Shown: positions 44,145 to 52,825 of the stretch, in pieces
Layout: each line of letters begins with the position of its first letter
Position numbering within the stretch: position 1 is the stretch's first letter
Assembly: GCF_040676615.1 (NCBI RefSeq)
Contig: NZ_JBFAPI010000014.1
Location: 62,001 to 126,000 of the forward strand
Direction of reading: 5' to 3'
DNA from: Asanoa sp040676615
Lineage (GTDB): Bacteria; Actinomycetota; Actinomycetes; Mycobacteriales; Micromonosporaceae
DNA length: 64,000 nt
The notes under the pieces: model-generated
Database searches by the model: none
Told to the model about the DNA's origin: nothing
Seen by the model: only the letters and a program-made list of their open reading frames with translations
Made by a program: the position numbers and the translations under genes

Positions 44145-44873
44145 ATGGCCGAGGCCCAGCTAGCCGACGTGTTCGTGGAGATGGCCGACACTCTCGTCGA
44201 CGACTTCGACGTGATCGATTTCCTGCACGTCTTGACCCAGCGGTGCGTACAACTGTTGAGCGTCTCGGCGGCCGGGCTGCTGTTGACCGACCAGCGGGAC
44301 GCGTTGCAGGTGGTGGCCGCCTCCTCCGAACGGACCCGGCTGCTGGAACTGTTCCAACTGCAGACCGACGAGGGCCCGTGCGTGGACTGTTTCCGCACCG
44401 GCCAGCCCGTGTCGGTCGCCGACCTGCCGTCGGCCGGCCGGTGGCCGCGGTTTACCGCCGCCGCCGCTGAAGTCGGGTTCGCCGCCGTACACGCGGTGCC
44501 GATGCGGCTGCGCGCGGAGGTGATCGGCGCGTTGAACCTGTTCGACACCACACCGGGTCCGCTGGATGAGGGAAAGCTCCGTATCGGTCAAGCCCTGGCC
44601 GACGTGGCCACCATTGGACTCTTGCAGCAACGTGCCATCCACCGCCGCGAGGTCCTGACCGAGCAGTTGGAGACCGCGCTGCGCAGTCGGATCCTGATCG
44701 AGCAGGCCAAGGGCGTGCTGGCCGAGCGGCTCCACCTGGACATGGCCGAGGCGTTCACGCTGCTGCGCGGCAACGCCCGTAGCCACAACCAGCGCCTGTC
44801 CGACCTCGCCCAAGCCGTCGTCGACGGAACCGAACAGATCCCACCGGCGACGGCCGGCAGCCCGCCCCGCTGA
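44145..44873 (+). CDS. GAF-ANTAR domain RNA-binding antiterminator
   Basis: This 242-residue protein has a GAF domain (LTQRCVQLLSVSAAGLLLTD, LQTDEGPCVDCFRTGQPVSVADL, GALNLFDTTPGPLDE) and an ANTAR domain (IEQAKGVLAERLHLDMAEAFTLLRGNARSHNQRLSDLAQAVV). The conserved AKG-Ala/Gly and LR-N-AR residues needed for RNA binding are present. ATG 44145 is preferred over a TTG two codons upstream. The signal sensed by the GAF domain is unknown. Confidence 0.88.
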   Translation: MAEAQLADVFVEMADTLVDDFDVIDFLHVLTQRCVQLLSVSAAGLLLTDQRDALQVVAASSERTRLLELFQLQTDEGPCVDCFRTGQPVSVADLPSAGRWPRFTAAAAEVGFAAVHAVPMRLRAEVIGALNLFDTTPGPLDEGKLRIGQALADVATIGLLQQRAIHRREVLTEQLETALRSRILIEQAKGVLAERLHLDMAEAFTLLRGNARSHNQRLSDLAQAVVDGTEQIPPATAGSPPR

Positions 44874-44953
44874 TTGCCCTCGACGCGGCGGCAACAACTG
44901 TCTACTTCGGAGGCTGGCGAGGCATCGCGCAACCTCTCAGGCCGGTCCTGCCC

Positions 44954-45265
44954 CTATCGCCGGCCTGCTCTACTGCGGCTGCGCCAACCGCTGCCGGAGC
45001 GCCGGGTCCGTCCACCGCGTCCCCGAACGGCCCCGACCAGCAGGAACAGGACCACGGCGCCGATGATCGCGGTGATCCAGGTGCTCAGGTCGAAGAAGCT
45101 GTCCAGCGTCTGTACCCCGAACAGTTCCTTCGCCAGGAACCCGCCGAGCAGGGCACCGGCGATCCCGATGACGGCGGCCAGCAGTAGGCCGGTCTTCTTT
45201 CCGGTGAGGTTTTCGGCGATGAGGCCGGCGACGGCACCGAGCACGATCCAGGCGACAACGCCCAC
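44954..45265 (-). CDS. GlsB/YeaQ/YmgE-family stress membrane protein
   Basis: This 103-residue protein has three hydrophobic helices with Gly-rich faces (AWIVLGAVAGLIAENLTGKK, AVIGIAGALLGGFLAKELFG, STWITAIIGAVVLFLLVGAVRG), the transglycosylase-associated/GlsB fold. A basic tail follows. GTG 45265 has AAGGAG 7 nt upstream and begins the first helix. Such proteins are often stress-induced and anchor Asp23-type proteins at the membrane; a broken Asp23 gene lies at 29640-29967. Confidence 0.85.
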   Translation of the reverse strand: MGVVAWIVLGAVAGLIAENLTGKKTGLLLAAVIGIAGALLGGFLAKELFGVQTLDSFFDLSTWITAIIGAVVLFLLVGAVRGRGGRTRRSGSGWRSRSRAGRR

Positions 45266-45489
45266 GACGCTCTCCTTGATGGCGGGCCGATGTCCCAAAG
45301 CAGGGCGGCCCATCTGCCGGGTCTCCGCATCGACCGATCTCTAAACGCCAGTTGCGTCACGAAACGACGGCAAACCCCGATGCGTTCGCTGAGCCGATGC
45401 CGGCCAGCCGAGGGCTTCGATCGCCGGGACACCGCGATCCCGGTACGCCAGATCGCGGCTGGCACATGCACCGCGCCAGGGTCCGACAC

Positions 45490-45545
45490 GTGTACGATTA
45501 AGACATTCCGGAATCGACGACATCCCGACCTCGAGGTGCCCGCCA
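45490..45545 (+). repeat. About 55-bp dispersed repeat, copy B
   Basis: It matches 30066-30119, including the palindrome ATTCCGGAAT and the flanking GTGTA-CGATTAA. It lies in the 526-bp gap 45266-45791, which otherwise has no supported gene. On the minus strand downstream there is a short readable stretch (GARIGVLTTDGRVLVKEGD) that may be a gene remnant. Confidence 0.6.
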
Positions 45546-45791
45546 ACGTCTGGGACTGGGCCGGCACGCCGATGTCGCCCTCCTTGACCAGAACCCGCCC
45601 GTCGGTGGTGAGTACCCCGATGCGCGCGCCGGACGCTGCCACCTGGGCAGCGCCGTCGGTCAGGCGGTAGACGAGAACCAGATAACAACCTCGGTTAGGG
45701 CGAGGACGAGAGTTGGGCGCGCGTTTCGACGGGGAGTTGGCTGCGGACCGATCGGGTGTGCGGTTCGGCTATTTGAGAGTCAGACTGGGGT

Positions 45792-46586
45792 ATGGACCAC
45801 GCAGTTGGCTATGCGCAGCGCCGCTCGCCTGGGGGCGATTGGTCGCAGCCGCGGATCTACGAGGTGCGGGTGCGCCGAGGGAGGCATGGGCACCCGGCCC
45901 GGGGTGCGTGCCTGATGGAGTTCGCGAGTGCCTTGTCTGGTGGCCGGTGGACGGACCAACCCGAGAGCATCGACGCGAGCCTGGCACGGCTCGCTCGGGC
46001 GGTAAATGATCTGAGCAGCGATCGGGGTCGCATCGCGTTGCTGCCGTTGCTGCCGTGGCTGGTGATCCGGCCGCGCGCTGGTGAATCGGCAGCGCGTGTG
46101 GCCGTAGCGACGGTCTTGGTTAAGGCGGCGCTGGGCCGCGCCATGGGTCGCGCGGCCGACCGGCTATCCCAAGATGCGGCCGAGCTTGCTGGCGGCGCGC
46201 AGGTGTGGCGGTGGTGGCAGTGGCCGCTGGGGCGCGGCCCACAGATGATGGTGCGCCGCAGCCTTCGTGTGTTGCGCCGGGCCGATGGTGGCGACCCTCT
46301 GCTGCGGCACGTCTTGGTTGACGCGGTGAACGCGGTTCGTGCTCTCGACGGCTTGCCGGCGGTGCCTGGTGAGATGCTGGAGCCCGTTTCTGTGGCGGCG
46401 CTGCCAATCCGCGTGCAGGCGCACGTTCCGAGCGGTTTAGAGCCTTGCCACTACCACGTCGCGGCGCCGGCTGATCGATGGCCCGTGTGGCTGATGGAGG
46501 CCTGGGCGCGCCGGCGCGTCGAGATGCGCGACCTGCCGGGGCGCGACTGTCGTCGTCGCGAGCGGATGGCGCACGTTCACGCGTGA
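45792..46586 (+). CDS. Conserved actinobacterial hypothetical protein
   Basis: This 264-residue protein contains a segment (ARGACLMEFASALSGGRWTDQPESIDASLARLARAVNDLSSDRGR) that I recognise as a recurring pattern in actinobacterial hypothetical proteins (CLMEYxSxLAGExxxDxPxC...). The rest is helical and Arg-rich. No catalytic motif is evident. ATG 45792 is used; GTG or ATG alternatives downstream exist. Function unknown. Confidence 0.6.
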   Translation: MDHAVGYAQRRSPGGDWSQPRIYEVRVRRGRHGHPARGACLMEFASALSGGRWTDQPESIDASLARLARAVNDLSSDRGRIALLPLLPWLVIRPRAGESAARVAVATVLVKAALGRAMGRAADRLSQDAAELAGGAQVWRWWQWPLGRGPQMMVRRSLRVLRRADGGDPLLRHVLVDAVNAVRALDGLPAVPGEMLEPVSVAALPIRVQAHVPSGLEPCHYHVAAPADRWPVWLMEAWARRRVEMRDLPGRDCRRRERMAHVHA

Positions 46587-46837
46587 CAGCCGTTCGACCG
46601 CGCGCTGACGAACACGCCCGCCTGCTCCACGGCAACATCGGACCCGTCGCGCCCATAAGCGTTTGGCTCATCGTCGGCCTCAGGCCGGGGGAACCTCGGC
46701 CGGGGCCGGCGCGCCACGGGCAGACGCCCGCTTCGGCCTTGCGAATGTCGATGGTGGGTCGCCGCAGGACGGCCGCTCGAATGCAAGGCATTTGTCGACT
46801 GCCAGGCATTCATGATGCTCGTACTAAACTGCCGCGC

Positions 46838-47023
46838 ATGAGTCGAGCGTATGTGTGGTGGTGGTCCATGGCCTGCTTGGGCTTCGCCGGTGCGCTAGCA
46901 ATGCTCGTCGCCGTTTACGGCGGCTGGGAGCCGCCGGGCTTACTCTTCGCTGCGTTGCCGGCGTACGGCACCGTTTTGGGCTTCTGGCGGCATTTCCTCA
47001 GGAGAGACTCTGTTTCTGGGTAG
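46838..47023 (+). CDS. Small two-helix membrane protein
   Basis: A 61-residue product with two hydrophobic stretches (SMACLGFAGALAMLVAVYGG and GLLFAALPAYGTVLGFW) and a basic end (RHFLRRD). No ribosome site is strong. The 251 bp upstream and the 328 bp downstream (47024-47351) hold no gene that I can support. Confidence 0.4.
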   Translation: MSRAYVWWWSMACLGFAGALAMLVAVYGGWEPPGLLFAALPAYGTVLGFWRHFLRRDSVSG

Positions 47024-47351
47024 GCATGGCCTCGCTGTGGCCATCGTTCTCCAGCGCACGCCGGCGAAACGCTGGCCGTCCATCTTGGACGGATCACATT
47101 CTTTGTCGGCCTCGCTGGCAGGCGCGGTCTTGGGGGCGCAGCGAGGTTGGAGGATTTGTCGGCGAACCGCTGACGGGGATAAGAGAACCGCGCGGCCGTC
47201 TTCGCGGCGCCGTCCTTTCGATCGCGGCGATGTACTCATCGATGCGCATGACGGTCATCGATGTCCCACGGTCGACCTCGGTGTCAACGGTCCGCGGTCA
47301 CGTGGGCGTGGCGGATAGGGTTGGCGGCGTCGGAAGATGAGGGCGGGGGCC

Positions 47352-48311
47352 ATGGGTGAGGTAGGCGATGTCGGCGGGCCGCTTCCGGGTGGCTTCGTCA
47401 ACGCGGTCCTGCGGGTCGGAGACATGGTCCGGCGCAGGCAGCAACCCTCGGCTTCGTACGTGCATCAGCTCCTCGCTCACCTCGCCGCGAACGACTGGTC
47501 GGGTGCGCCGCGTTTCCTGGGGATCGACGACGAGGGCCGCGCGGTTCTGACCTATCTGGACGGTCATGTGCCGTGGTCGCACGATCTTGAGCCCGGTGTA
47601 CGTAGTGATGTGAGCTTGGCCCGGGTGGCGGGGCTGCTCCGGGAGTTCCATGACCTGACCGCCGGCGCGGGGCTGGCCGGTGCCGGCGCGCTGGTGTGTC
47701 ATAACGACCTGTCGCCGAAGAACACGGTGTATCGGTCCGATGGGGAGGGTCTGTTGCCGATCGCGTTCATCGACTGGGACCTCGCCGGTCCGGGCGAGCG
47801 GATTCACGACATCGGTCACGTCTGTTGGCAGTTTGTGCGGCTCGGGCCGGGCGCGGATCCGGTCGACGCTGGCCGTGGGGCTCGGCTGGTGTGCGGCCGG
47901 TACGGGCTGGCTGACCGGTCGAGGGTGGTTGAGACGATCCTGTGGAACATGTTCCTCGTCGGTCGCCACACCCGCGCCGACGAGGAGTCTGGCCGGGCCG
48001 AACTGGTCCGCTCTGCCCGGGTCGGCCGCGGCGCCACCCTGGCCGCCGCCCTCGGCCTGGCGCTGCTGGCGAACCTGGCCGTAGCGCTGTTGCTGATCGC
48101 CGTGACGGCCGGCACCGGACTACCGGCAGCCGGGTCGATCCTCTTCGGTGTTTCGGTCGACACGGTCGGGCTCACGTTCGCCGCGCTCACCGCCGTGGCG
48201 GCGCAGGTGTTCGAGAACGTCCGTGCGGCGTACGGAGCGGTCGGCCTTACCATTGGCGCCGCGTTCGTGCTCCGCGCGGCCGGCGATGCCGCGTGCCGGC
48301 CAGGATCGTAG
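47352..48311 (+). CDS. Chimera: aminoglycoside phosphotransferase-like kinase fused to ABC-exporter permease fragment
   Basis: Residues 1 to about 200 are an APH-fold kinase with the catalytic loop LVCHNDLSPKNTVY and metal Asp in AFIDWDLAGPGE. Then, in the same frame, the sequence switches to a polyketide/antibiotic ABC exporter permease (TRADEESGRAELVRSARVGRGATLAAALGLALLANL, TAVAAQVFENVRAAYGAVGL) and ends shortly after. Both parts look truncated: the kinase lacks its last helices and the permease its first and last thirds. It is probably a recombination product; a working fusion is possible but less likely. ATG 47352 follows GGGGG. Confidence 0.65.
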   Translation: MGEVGDVGGPLPGGFVNAVLRVGDMVRRRQQPSASYVHQLLAHLAANDWSGAPRFLGIDDEGRAVLTYLDGHVPWSHDLEPGVRSDVSLARVAGLLREFHDLTAGAGLAGAGALVCHNDLSPKNTVYRSDGEGLLPIAFIDWDLAGPGERIHDIGHVCWQFVRLGPGADPVDAGRGARLVCGRYGLADRSRVVETILWNMFLVGRHTRADEESGRAELVRSARVGRGATLAAALGLALLANLAVALLLIAVTAGTGLPAAGSILFGVSVDTVGLTFAALTAVAAQVFENVRAAYGAVGLTIGAAFVLRAAGDAACRPGS

Positions 48312-48441
48312 ACGGATAGCCACGCTCGTCCAGGACGATCAGCCCCGGCAGATCCTGCCCTGCCAACAGCCGGGCCGCCTCGATGGCCGGTGTGTCGAGC
48401 GCCACCGTGGGAAACGGCGCCGCGAGATCCCGTGCACGCAT
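48300..48441 (-). pseudogene. CBS-domain protein, N-terminal fragment
   Basis: From ATG 48441 the frame reads MRARDLAAPFPTVALDTPAIEAARLL and LPGLIVLDERGYPSTIL, the first half of a CBS domain. It then stops matching where the exporter fragment on the other strand ends. It marks one more breakpoint of this rearranged stretch. Confidence 0.55.
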
Positions 48442-48655
48442 GGGGACTACCTCCACCGGAGTTGGCCAGCACGATGACATCGCCGACCAGACTTCCCGGC
48501 ACACCTGGCCCGGACCATATCAGCGATCGTCGGTGTGGCGCATGAGACGTTGGCCGAGGAGAGTTACGAGCTGCTGCTCGGGATCTGATACTTGACGACG
48601 TCAGTCTGTCCGTGTGACTGCCGCTGGCAGCGGCCATGATGGATTGGAGTACCCG

Positions 48656-49348
48656 ATGGCGACCCAAGTGATCGCGTTCGACGTCAACGAGACACTGCTC
48701 GACCTCAGCGTGCTCGACCGTCCTTTCGAAGAGACGCTTGGCAGCGCCGCGCTACGCCGCCAGTGGTTCGCGCAGATGCTGCAGCTCGCTTTCATCGGCG
48801 GCCTCACCGGACGCTACGTGGATTTCGCCTCGGCGCAGCGTGACGCTTACCTCATGGTCGCCGCTGCGGCCGGGGTGCCGGCGACCGCTGACGACGCTGC
48901 GGCCATGGCCGAACGGATGCGGACACTGCCGGCGCACCCCGAGGTGCGCGATGCCCTGGCTCGGCTACGACGGTCGCCGCTGACGATTGTGGCGTTGGGC
49001 AACTCGGCACTCGATGTCATCGAGGAGCAGCTGTCCGGTGCCGAGCTGCGTACCCATTTTGACGCGGTGTACTCAGCCGACACTGTCAACGCATTGAAGC
49101 CCGCCGCGCGGCCTTACCGCTTCGTCGCAGAACAGTGCGGAGTCGGGATTGGCGAGGTCCGGCTCGTTGCCGCCCACCACTGGGACATCTCGGGTGCGCT
49201 GGCCGCCGGCTGCCGAGCGGCGTTTGTCCGCCGGCCGGGGATGGTGCTGCGCCCGAGCGGGGACCGACCCGACATCGAAGGTGCCGACCTGGGAGAGGTG
49301 GTAGACGCGATCCTGAGAATCGACGTGACCGAGCGCAGCGACCACTGA
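48656..49348 (+). CDS. Type II haloacid dehalogenase (HAD superfamily hydrolase)
   Basis: This 230-residue HAD enzyme has the nucleophile Asp in IAFDVNETLLDLS, Ser in VALGNSALDVI, Lys in VNALKPAARPY and the final acidic residue in VAAHHWDISGA, the arrangement of L-2-haloacid dehalogenases (Asp-x-Asn in motif I instead of DxD of phosphatases). ATG 48656 has GGAG upstream. It would hydrolyse 2-haloacids to 2-hydroxyacids, though substrate prediction within the family is weak. Confidence 0.85.
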   Translation: MATQVIAFDVNETLLDLSVLDRPFEETLGSAALRRQWFAQMLQLAFIGGLTGRYVDFASAQRDAYLMVAAAAGVPATADDAAAMAERMRTLPAHPEVRDALARLRRSPLTIVALGNSALDVIEEQLSGAELRTHFDAVYSADTVNALKPAARPYRFVAEQCGVGIGEVRLVAAHHWDISGALAAGCRAAFVRRPGMVLRPSGDRPDIEGADLGEVVDAILRIDVTERSDH

Positions 49349-49395
49349 CCGCGTGCGTGCGCGTCAGGCGCGAAACCTTCTGCCGTCCAGACCGG

Positions 49396-50270
49396 CTACC
49401 ACGTGGTCAGTAAGAGGTGGTTGACCGCGATTGCGGTCAGCGTTTGCAGGGCGAGCCAGCCGCGGCGGCCGCGGGTCGGTAGGAACGCGGCGGCGGCGGG
49501 TAGCCAGACGGCGAACGGGAGCCAGATCCGTTCGACCTCGGCCTTGCTCATCCCGGACGCGTCGGCGGCGAGAATGGCGACGACGGCCGCGAGCGGGAGC
49601 ACGACGGTGGCGGTCGTCCATCGACGCGGGCCGCGAATGGCGACCGTGACGCGGCGGATGACGGGTGCCATCGCGGGGCCGGCGGCGAGGGTCAGGCAGG
49701 CGAGGTTGGCCCAGGCCCAGTACGCGTACGGGCGGTCGCTGGCGATTCCTTGGTAGTAGCGTTCGACGAGCGTGTGGTAGCCGTCGAGCCACCAGAACCC
49801 GGCGAGCGTGAACGCGGCGACCACTGTTGTCGCTCCCGCCGCCGCCCAGAACAGTGGCGTGATCCGGCGGGGTGCCAGCAGCACCGCGACGGCGGGAGTG
49901 CCATGAGCACGAGCCCGTACGAGAGGTAGCAGCCGAAGCCCAGGACCAGTCCGGCCAGGGCCGCGAGCCAACGCCCGGCGGTCCCGGTGCGGGTCGCCGC
50001 GGCGGCCAGCAGCGCGATCCCGCACGCGGTCACGCCCATGAAGAGGCCGTCGGCCGACGCGCCGACCCAGACCGCAGGGAAAGAGAACGAGGAAGGGTAC
50101 GGCCGTGCGCGCGGCGTCTTCCGTGCCGAGGATTCGGATCGTGGCCGGAACTGCGACCACGGCCAGGCCGCCGGCAAGCACGCAGACGAGCGCCGCCCAT
50201 CCGCCGCCGCCCAGCTCCAGGAAGGTCGGGAGGCCGACCTCACGACAGCTCAGCAGGAGGTGGGTACCTG
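49396..50270 (-). pseudogene. Integral membrane protein, frameshifted and N-terminally truncated
   Basis: The protein resembles actinobacterial multi-helix membrane proteins of the mannosyltransferase-like type: AVWVGASADGLFMGVTACGIALLA, FWWLDGYHTLVERYYQGIASDRPYAYWAWANLA, SGMSKAEVERIWLPFAVWL. The central part is in a different frame from both ends: shifts lie near 50080 and 49900, restoring the frame. The normal N-terminal helices are absent upstream of about 50270. Confidence 0.6.
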
Positions 50271-50340
50271 CGGCGAGAGGCGACGCGTGCTCGCACCAGT
50301 CATCGCCGCCGCGATCACACTTCAGCAGGCCAGGCACCGG

Positions 50341-50500
50341 CTACCTGGGCTGCGCAGCACTGCCACCGACAGCCGCCTCCGCCGAGACGTCTTCCGCCGG
50401 CCCGGCCGTCAGCTCCTGCAGGGAGATACCCATCCGTTCCAGCAGGAGCCGGGCCGCCGCCAGATCGGCGTCCCGTGCAGAATCCCGCCTCCGCCCGACC
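50341..50500 (-). pseudogene. Tyrosine integrase N-terminal remnant
   Basis: The frame reads DADLAAARLLLERMGISLQELTAG, the start pattern of actinobacterial site-specific integrases that follow AbrB-like genes. Nothing of the core-binding or catalytic domains remains. It overlaps the end of the AbrB-like frame. Confidence 0.45.
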
Positions 50501-50966
50501 ACCCCCGTTTGGCGGTGGACGCGGCATCGAGCAGCCGGTCCAGGACCGGCAGCGGATATCCCGTCAACACCCCGGCGCGGTGACCGGCCACCAGCAGCAA
50601 CCGGTCGCCCGCAGTCAGCCGACACCACCGGCGCACCGACAGGGCAAGGATGAGATAGCCGCGGCCGTCGACCCGGCAGCGACCCTCACCTGCGACCCGG
50701 AAGGTGATCACTCCGGCCTGTTCAGTGATGTCCAGCCGGATGCCCGGCAGCCAGCCGAGGTCGGCGAGGATGCCGCGGGCGGCGACCCGCCCGCTCTTGT
50801 CCACCGCGGTCGACGCGTAGACGGAGTTGGCCGGCCGGGTGCCGTCCGGAGGCAGCGCCGCCAGCGGGAGCGGACGCAGCCGCGGACCTTCACGTCCGGC
50901 GGGAGCGCCGGAGACCGGCGTGCGCGGAATGATGGCGGGCACCAAGGAGGTCGTCACGAGGACCAC
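50409..50966 (-). CDS. AbrB/SpoVT-like DNA-binding domain protein
   Basis: The central part (SVYASTAVDKSGRVAARGILADLGW, DGRGYLILALSVRRWCRLTAGDRLLLV) contains two AbrB-like swapped-hairpin units, as in the small regulators that precede integrase genes in actinomycetes. The last 40 residues run into the integrase remnant in a different frame, so the true C-terminus may be altered by a frameshift. ATG 50966. It likely accompanied a lost mobile element. Confidence 0.6.
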   Translation of the reverse strand: MVLVTTSLVPAIIPRTPVSGAPAGREGPRLRPLPLAALPPDGTRPANSVYASTAVDKSGRVAARGILADLGWLPGIRLDITEQAGVITFRVAGEGRCRVDGRGYLILALSVRRWCRLTAGDRLLLVAGHRAGVLTGYPLPVLDRLLDAASTAKRGWSGGGGILHGTPIWRRPGSCWNGWVSPCRS

Positions 50967-51220
50967 CCCTGCGGTCCGGCCATGGTCGACGGCATCGGCA
51001 GAAGCAAAAGTGCGTGTTCAGATGTCTCTGAACACGCACACCGAAAACTGCGCACCAACGCGGAGATTTTGTGTCCGAGGGCCAACGCGCGAGATGTTCA
51101 CACAGTGATCGCGTCCAGGGACCTCGCGTGCACGCGGTGATTGGTCCCGCCCTGGAGGCACCGCTGCGGGATGATCGTCTCCCCGGTCGCCCAACTGATG
51201 GACCGCCCACGACTGTCGAG

Positions 51221-52525
51221 ATGGCGCCAGAGCCATTTTCACTGGCCAAGGACACACCGGCACGACATCATGATCACGTGCCTGACACGCCTCTCCTTTC
51301 TGCCGACCGATTCCAGTACTGGGCGCTCGACTTCATACGCAATGAGTGCACGGTGGTCACTACGGACGGACAACGCCATGTCGGGGCGCTGCCGACGTCT
51401 GGTCGGCCCCACAACCAGGTCGCACAGTCGGTCTTCGACTGGGAGCACTGGTGGGTGATCAGCACGACGCGACGGGGCGACACCCTTATCTCGGAGGCGT
51501 ACAGCCCTGTCAGCACGGACAAGGGGCGACCCGCCGTCTACTTAGACCAAAATCACTGGAGCAAGCTCGCGTGGGCGATGGTCGATCCCAGCCGGGTTGC
51601 GAACGGGGATGAACTCGCCGCTGCAAGGCGGATCATCGAGCTCGCCACAGACGCCGGCATCGTGTTGCCGCTCTCGTCGGCGCACTTCGCCGAGACCTAC
51701 CCACTCTACGGCGACCGTCGTTACAACCTGGGGCTCGCGATGGCACAGCTGGCCGGCGGATGGGAGCTGCGCCACCCGATGGCGGTCTGGGAAAACGAGG
51801 TGGCCGTCATGCTTGCCAGGTACGAGGACGTTTCGTTGCCCGTTTTCTCGGAGCTACCCGTCGTCACCACCGAACCACAGGCCTTCCTCCTCGACGGGGT
51901 ACGAGCGTACGACATTGACAACGACTGGGACCTGTTCAAGCTCGTCCTCTCCGAACCCTCCATCACGTTGTCTTGCCTGATCGATACCACCTCGGCCGCT
52001 AAGGGCGACGTGTCCGTATGGGTTCAGCGTAATCAGGAAATCACTGACTACTTCGCCGGGCAGCGGCTCTCCGATACAGAGCGGCGAACACAAGCCGCAG
52101 TGTTCTTCTGGACCGACAACATTCAGGTGCTCGCGAAAGCCGCGGCGCGTGTCGGCGTCGACCCGAGATCGTTCGCGCAGGACGCCAAGGCACTGCACCG
52201 GCAGACTGAGACAATGCCGTTCGTATCGAACCTGTCAGCTCTATTCCGGCTTCGCTACCTCGATCGCCGCACCCGCTGGAAGAGCAACGACCTGATCGAC
52301 ATGATGTACCTGTCGTGCGCGGCAGCGTACTGCGACTACGTCGTTGCTGAGCGTCACACGGGAACGCAGCTCCGCCGAATCATGGAGAGACGGGGCGAAA
52401 CCCCCAACACCTTCCTCACGCTCACGGACCTAGTGGAGGCTCTCGAACAGGCCGGGGTGCAGACAGCAAGCGAAAAGGCATCAGAGGCTGGCGCCCTGGT
52501 CGCCGAGCCGGCGCGGGACTCCTAA
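51221..52525 (+). CDS. PIN-domain-like nuclease protein (unassigned)
   Basis: This protein of about 434 residues has the acidic constellation of PIN-like nucleases: Asp109 in AVYLDQNHWSKLA, Glu158 in SSAHFAETYPL, Asp357 and Asp360 in NDLIDMMYLSCAAAYCDY, and Asp372 in CDYVVAERHTGTQLRR. The late pattern (D..D...Y.DYVV) is typical of the PIN end. A separate about 100-residue N-terminal domain (RFQYWALDFIRNECTVVTTDG) precedes it. The start is uncertain (ATG 51221, GTG 51278 or GTG 51071). No antitoxin gene is adjacent. Third positions look less GC-rich than neighbours, consistent with transfer. Confidence 0.65.
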   Translation: MAPEPFSLAKDTPARHHDHVPDTPLLSADRFQYWALDFIRNECTVVTTDGQRHVGALPTSGRPHNQVAQSVFDWEHWWVISTTRRGDTLISEAYSPVSTDKGRPAVYLDQNHWSKLAWAMVDPSRVANGDELAAARRIIELATDAGIVLPLSSAHFAETYPLYGDRRYNLGLAMAQLAGGWELRHPMAVWENEVAVMLARYEDVSLPVFSELPVVTTEPQAFLLDGVRAYDIDNDWDLFKLVLSEPSITLSCLIDTTSAAKGDVSVWVQRNQEITDYFAGQRLSDTERRTQAAVFFWTDNIQVLAKAAARVGVDPRSFAQDAKALHRQTETMPFVSNLSALFRLRYLDRRTRWKSNDLIDMMYLSCAAAYCDYVVAERHTGTQLRRIMERRGETPNTFLTLTDLVEALEQAGVQTASEKASEAGALVAEPARDS

Positions 52526-52825
52526 GACTTGGTCTCAGAACTGCTCGGCTGGTTCTTATGGGGATGGGCTACTGCAACAAGTCGATCATGCTCGGTCGTG
52601 GACCAGCGCCAGGCGTTGAGCTGCGGGTCGCTATCCAAGTGGTGCGTCGTCGTCTCGGCGATGAGTTCCGCGAGCCCGCGGAGTCTGAACTGTCGGCCGG
52701 CGTAACCTCGCCACCGGTGTCCGGGGTCTGCGGACTGCCGCTCACCCCCGACGACTTCCTGCGCTGACGGCGGGATCCGGGAGTTCGGCGTTCGGTGACC
52801 CGGGGCCAGGTGACACGGGGCCCGG
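52526..52825. other. 300-bp spacer with short imperfect GC-rich repeats
   Basis: No gene is well supported; a 69-codon open frame (52558-52767) has no family resemblance. Between 52793 and 52858 a unit of about 16 bp (CGGGGCC-like, spaced by GTGACA/CTACA) recurs imperfectly four times, next to the end of the HxlR gene. Confidence 0.4.

Noticed and set aside
46600..47340. Several short open frames around 46.6-47.3 kb
   Set aside because: Apart from the two-helix protein at 46838 none has a start site, hydrophobic pattern or family resemblance; they appear to be chance frames.
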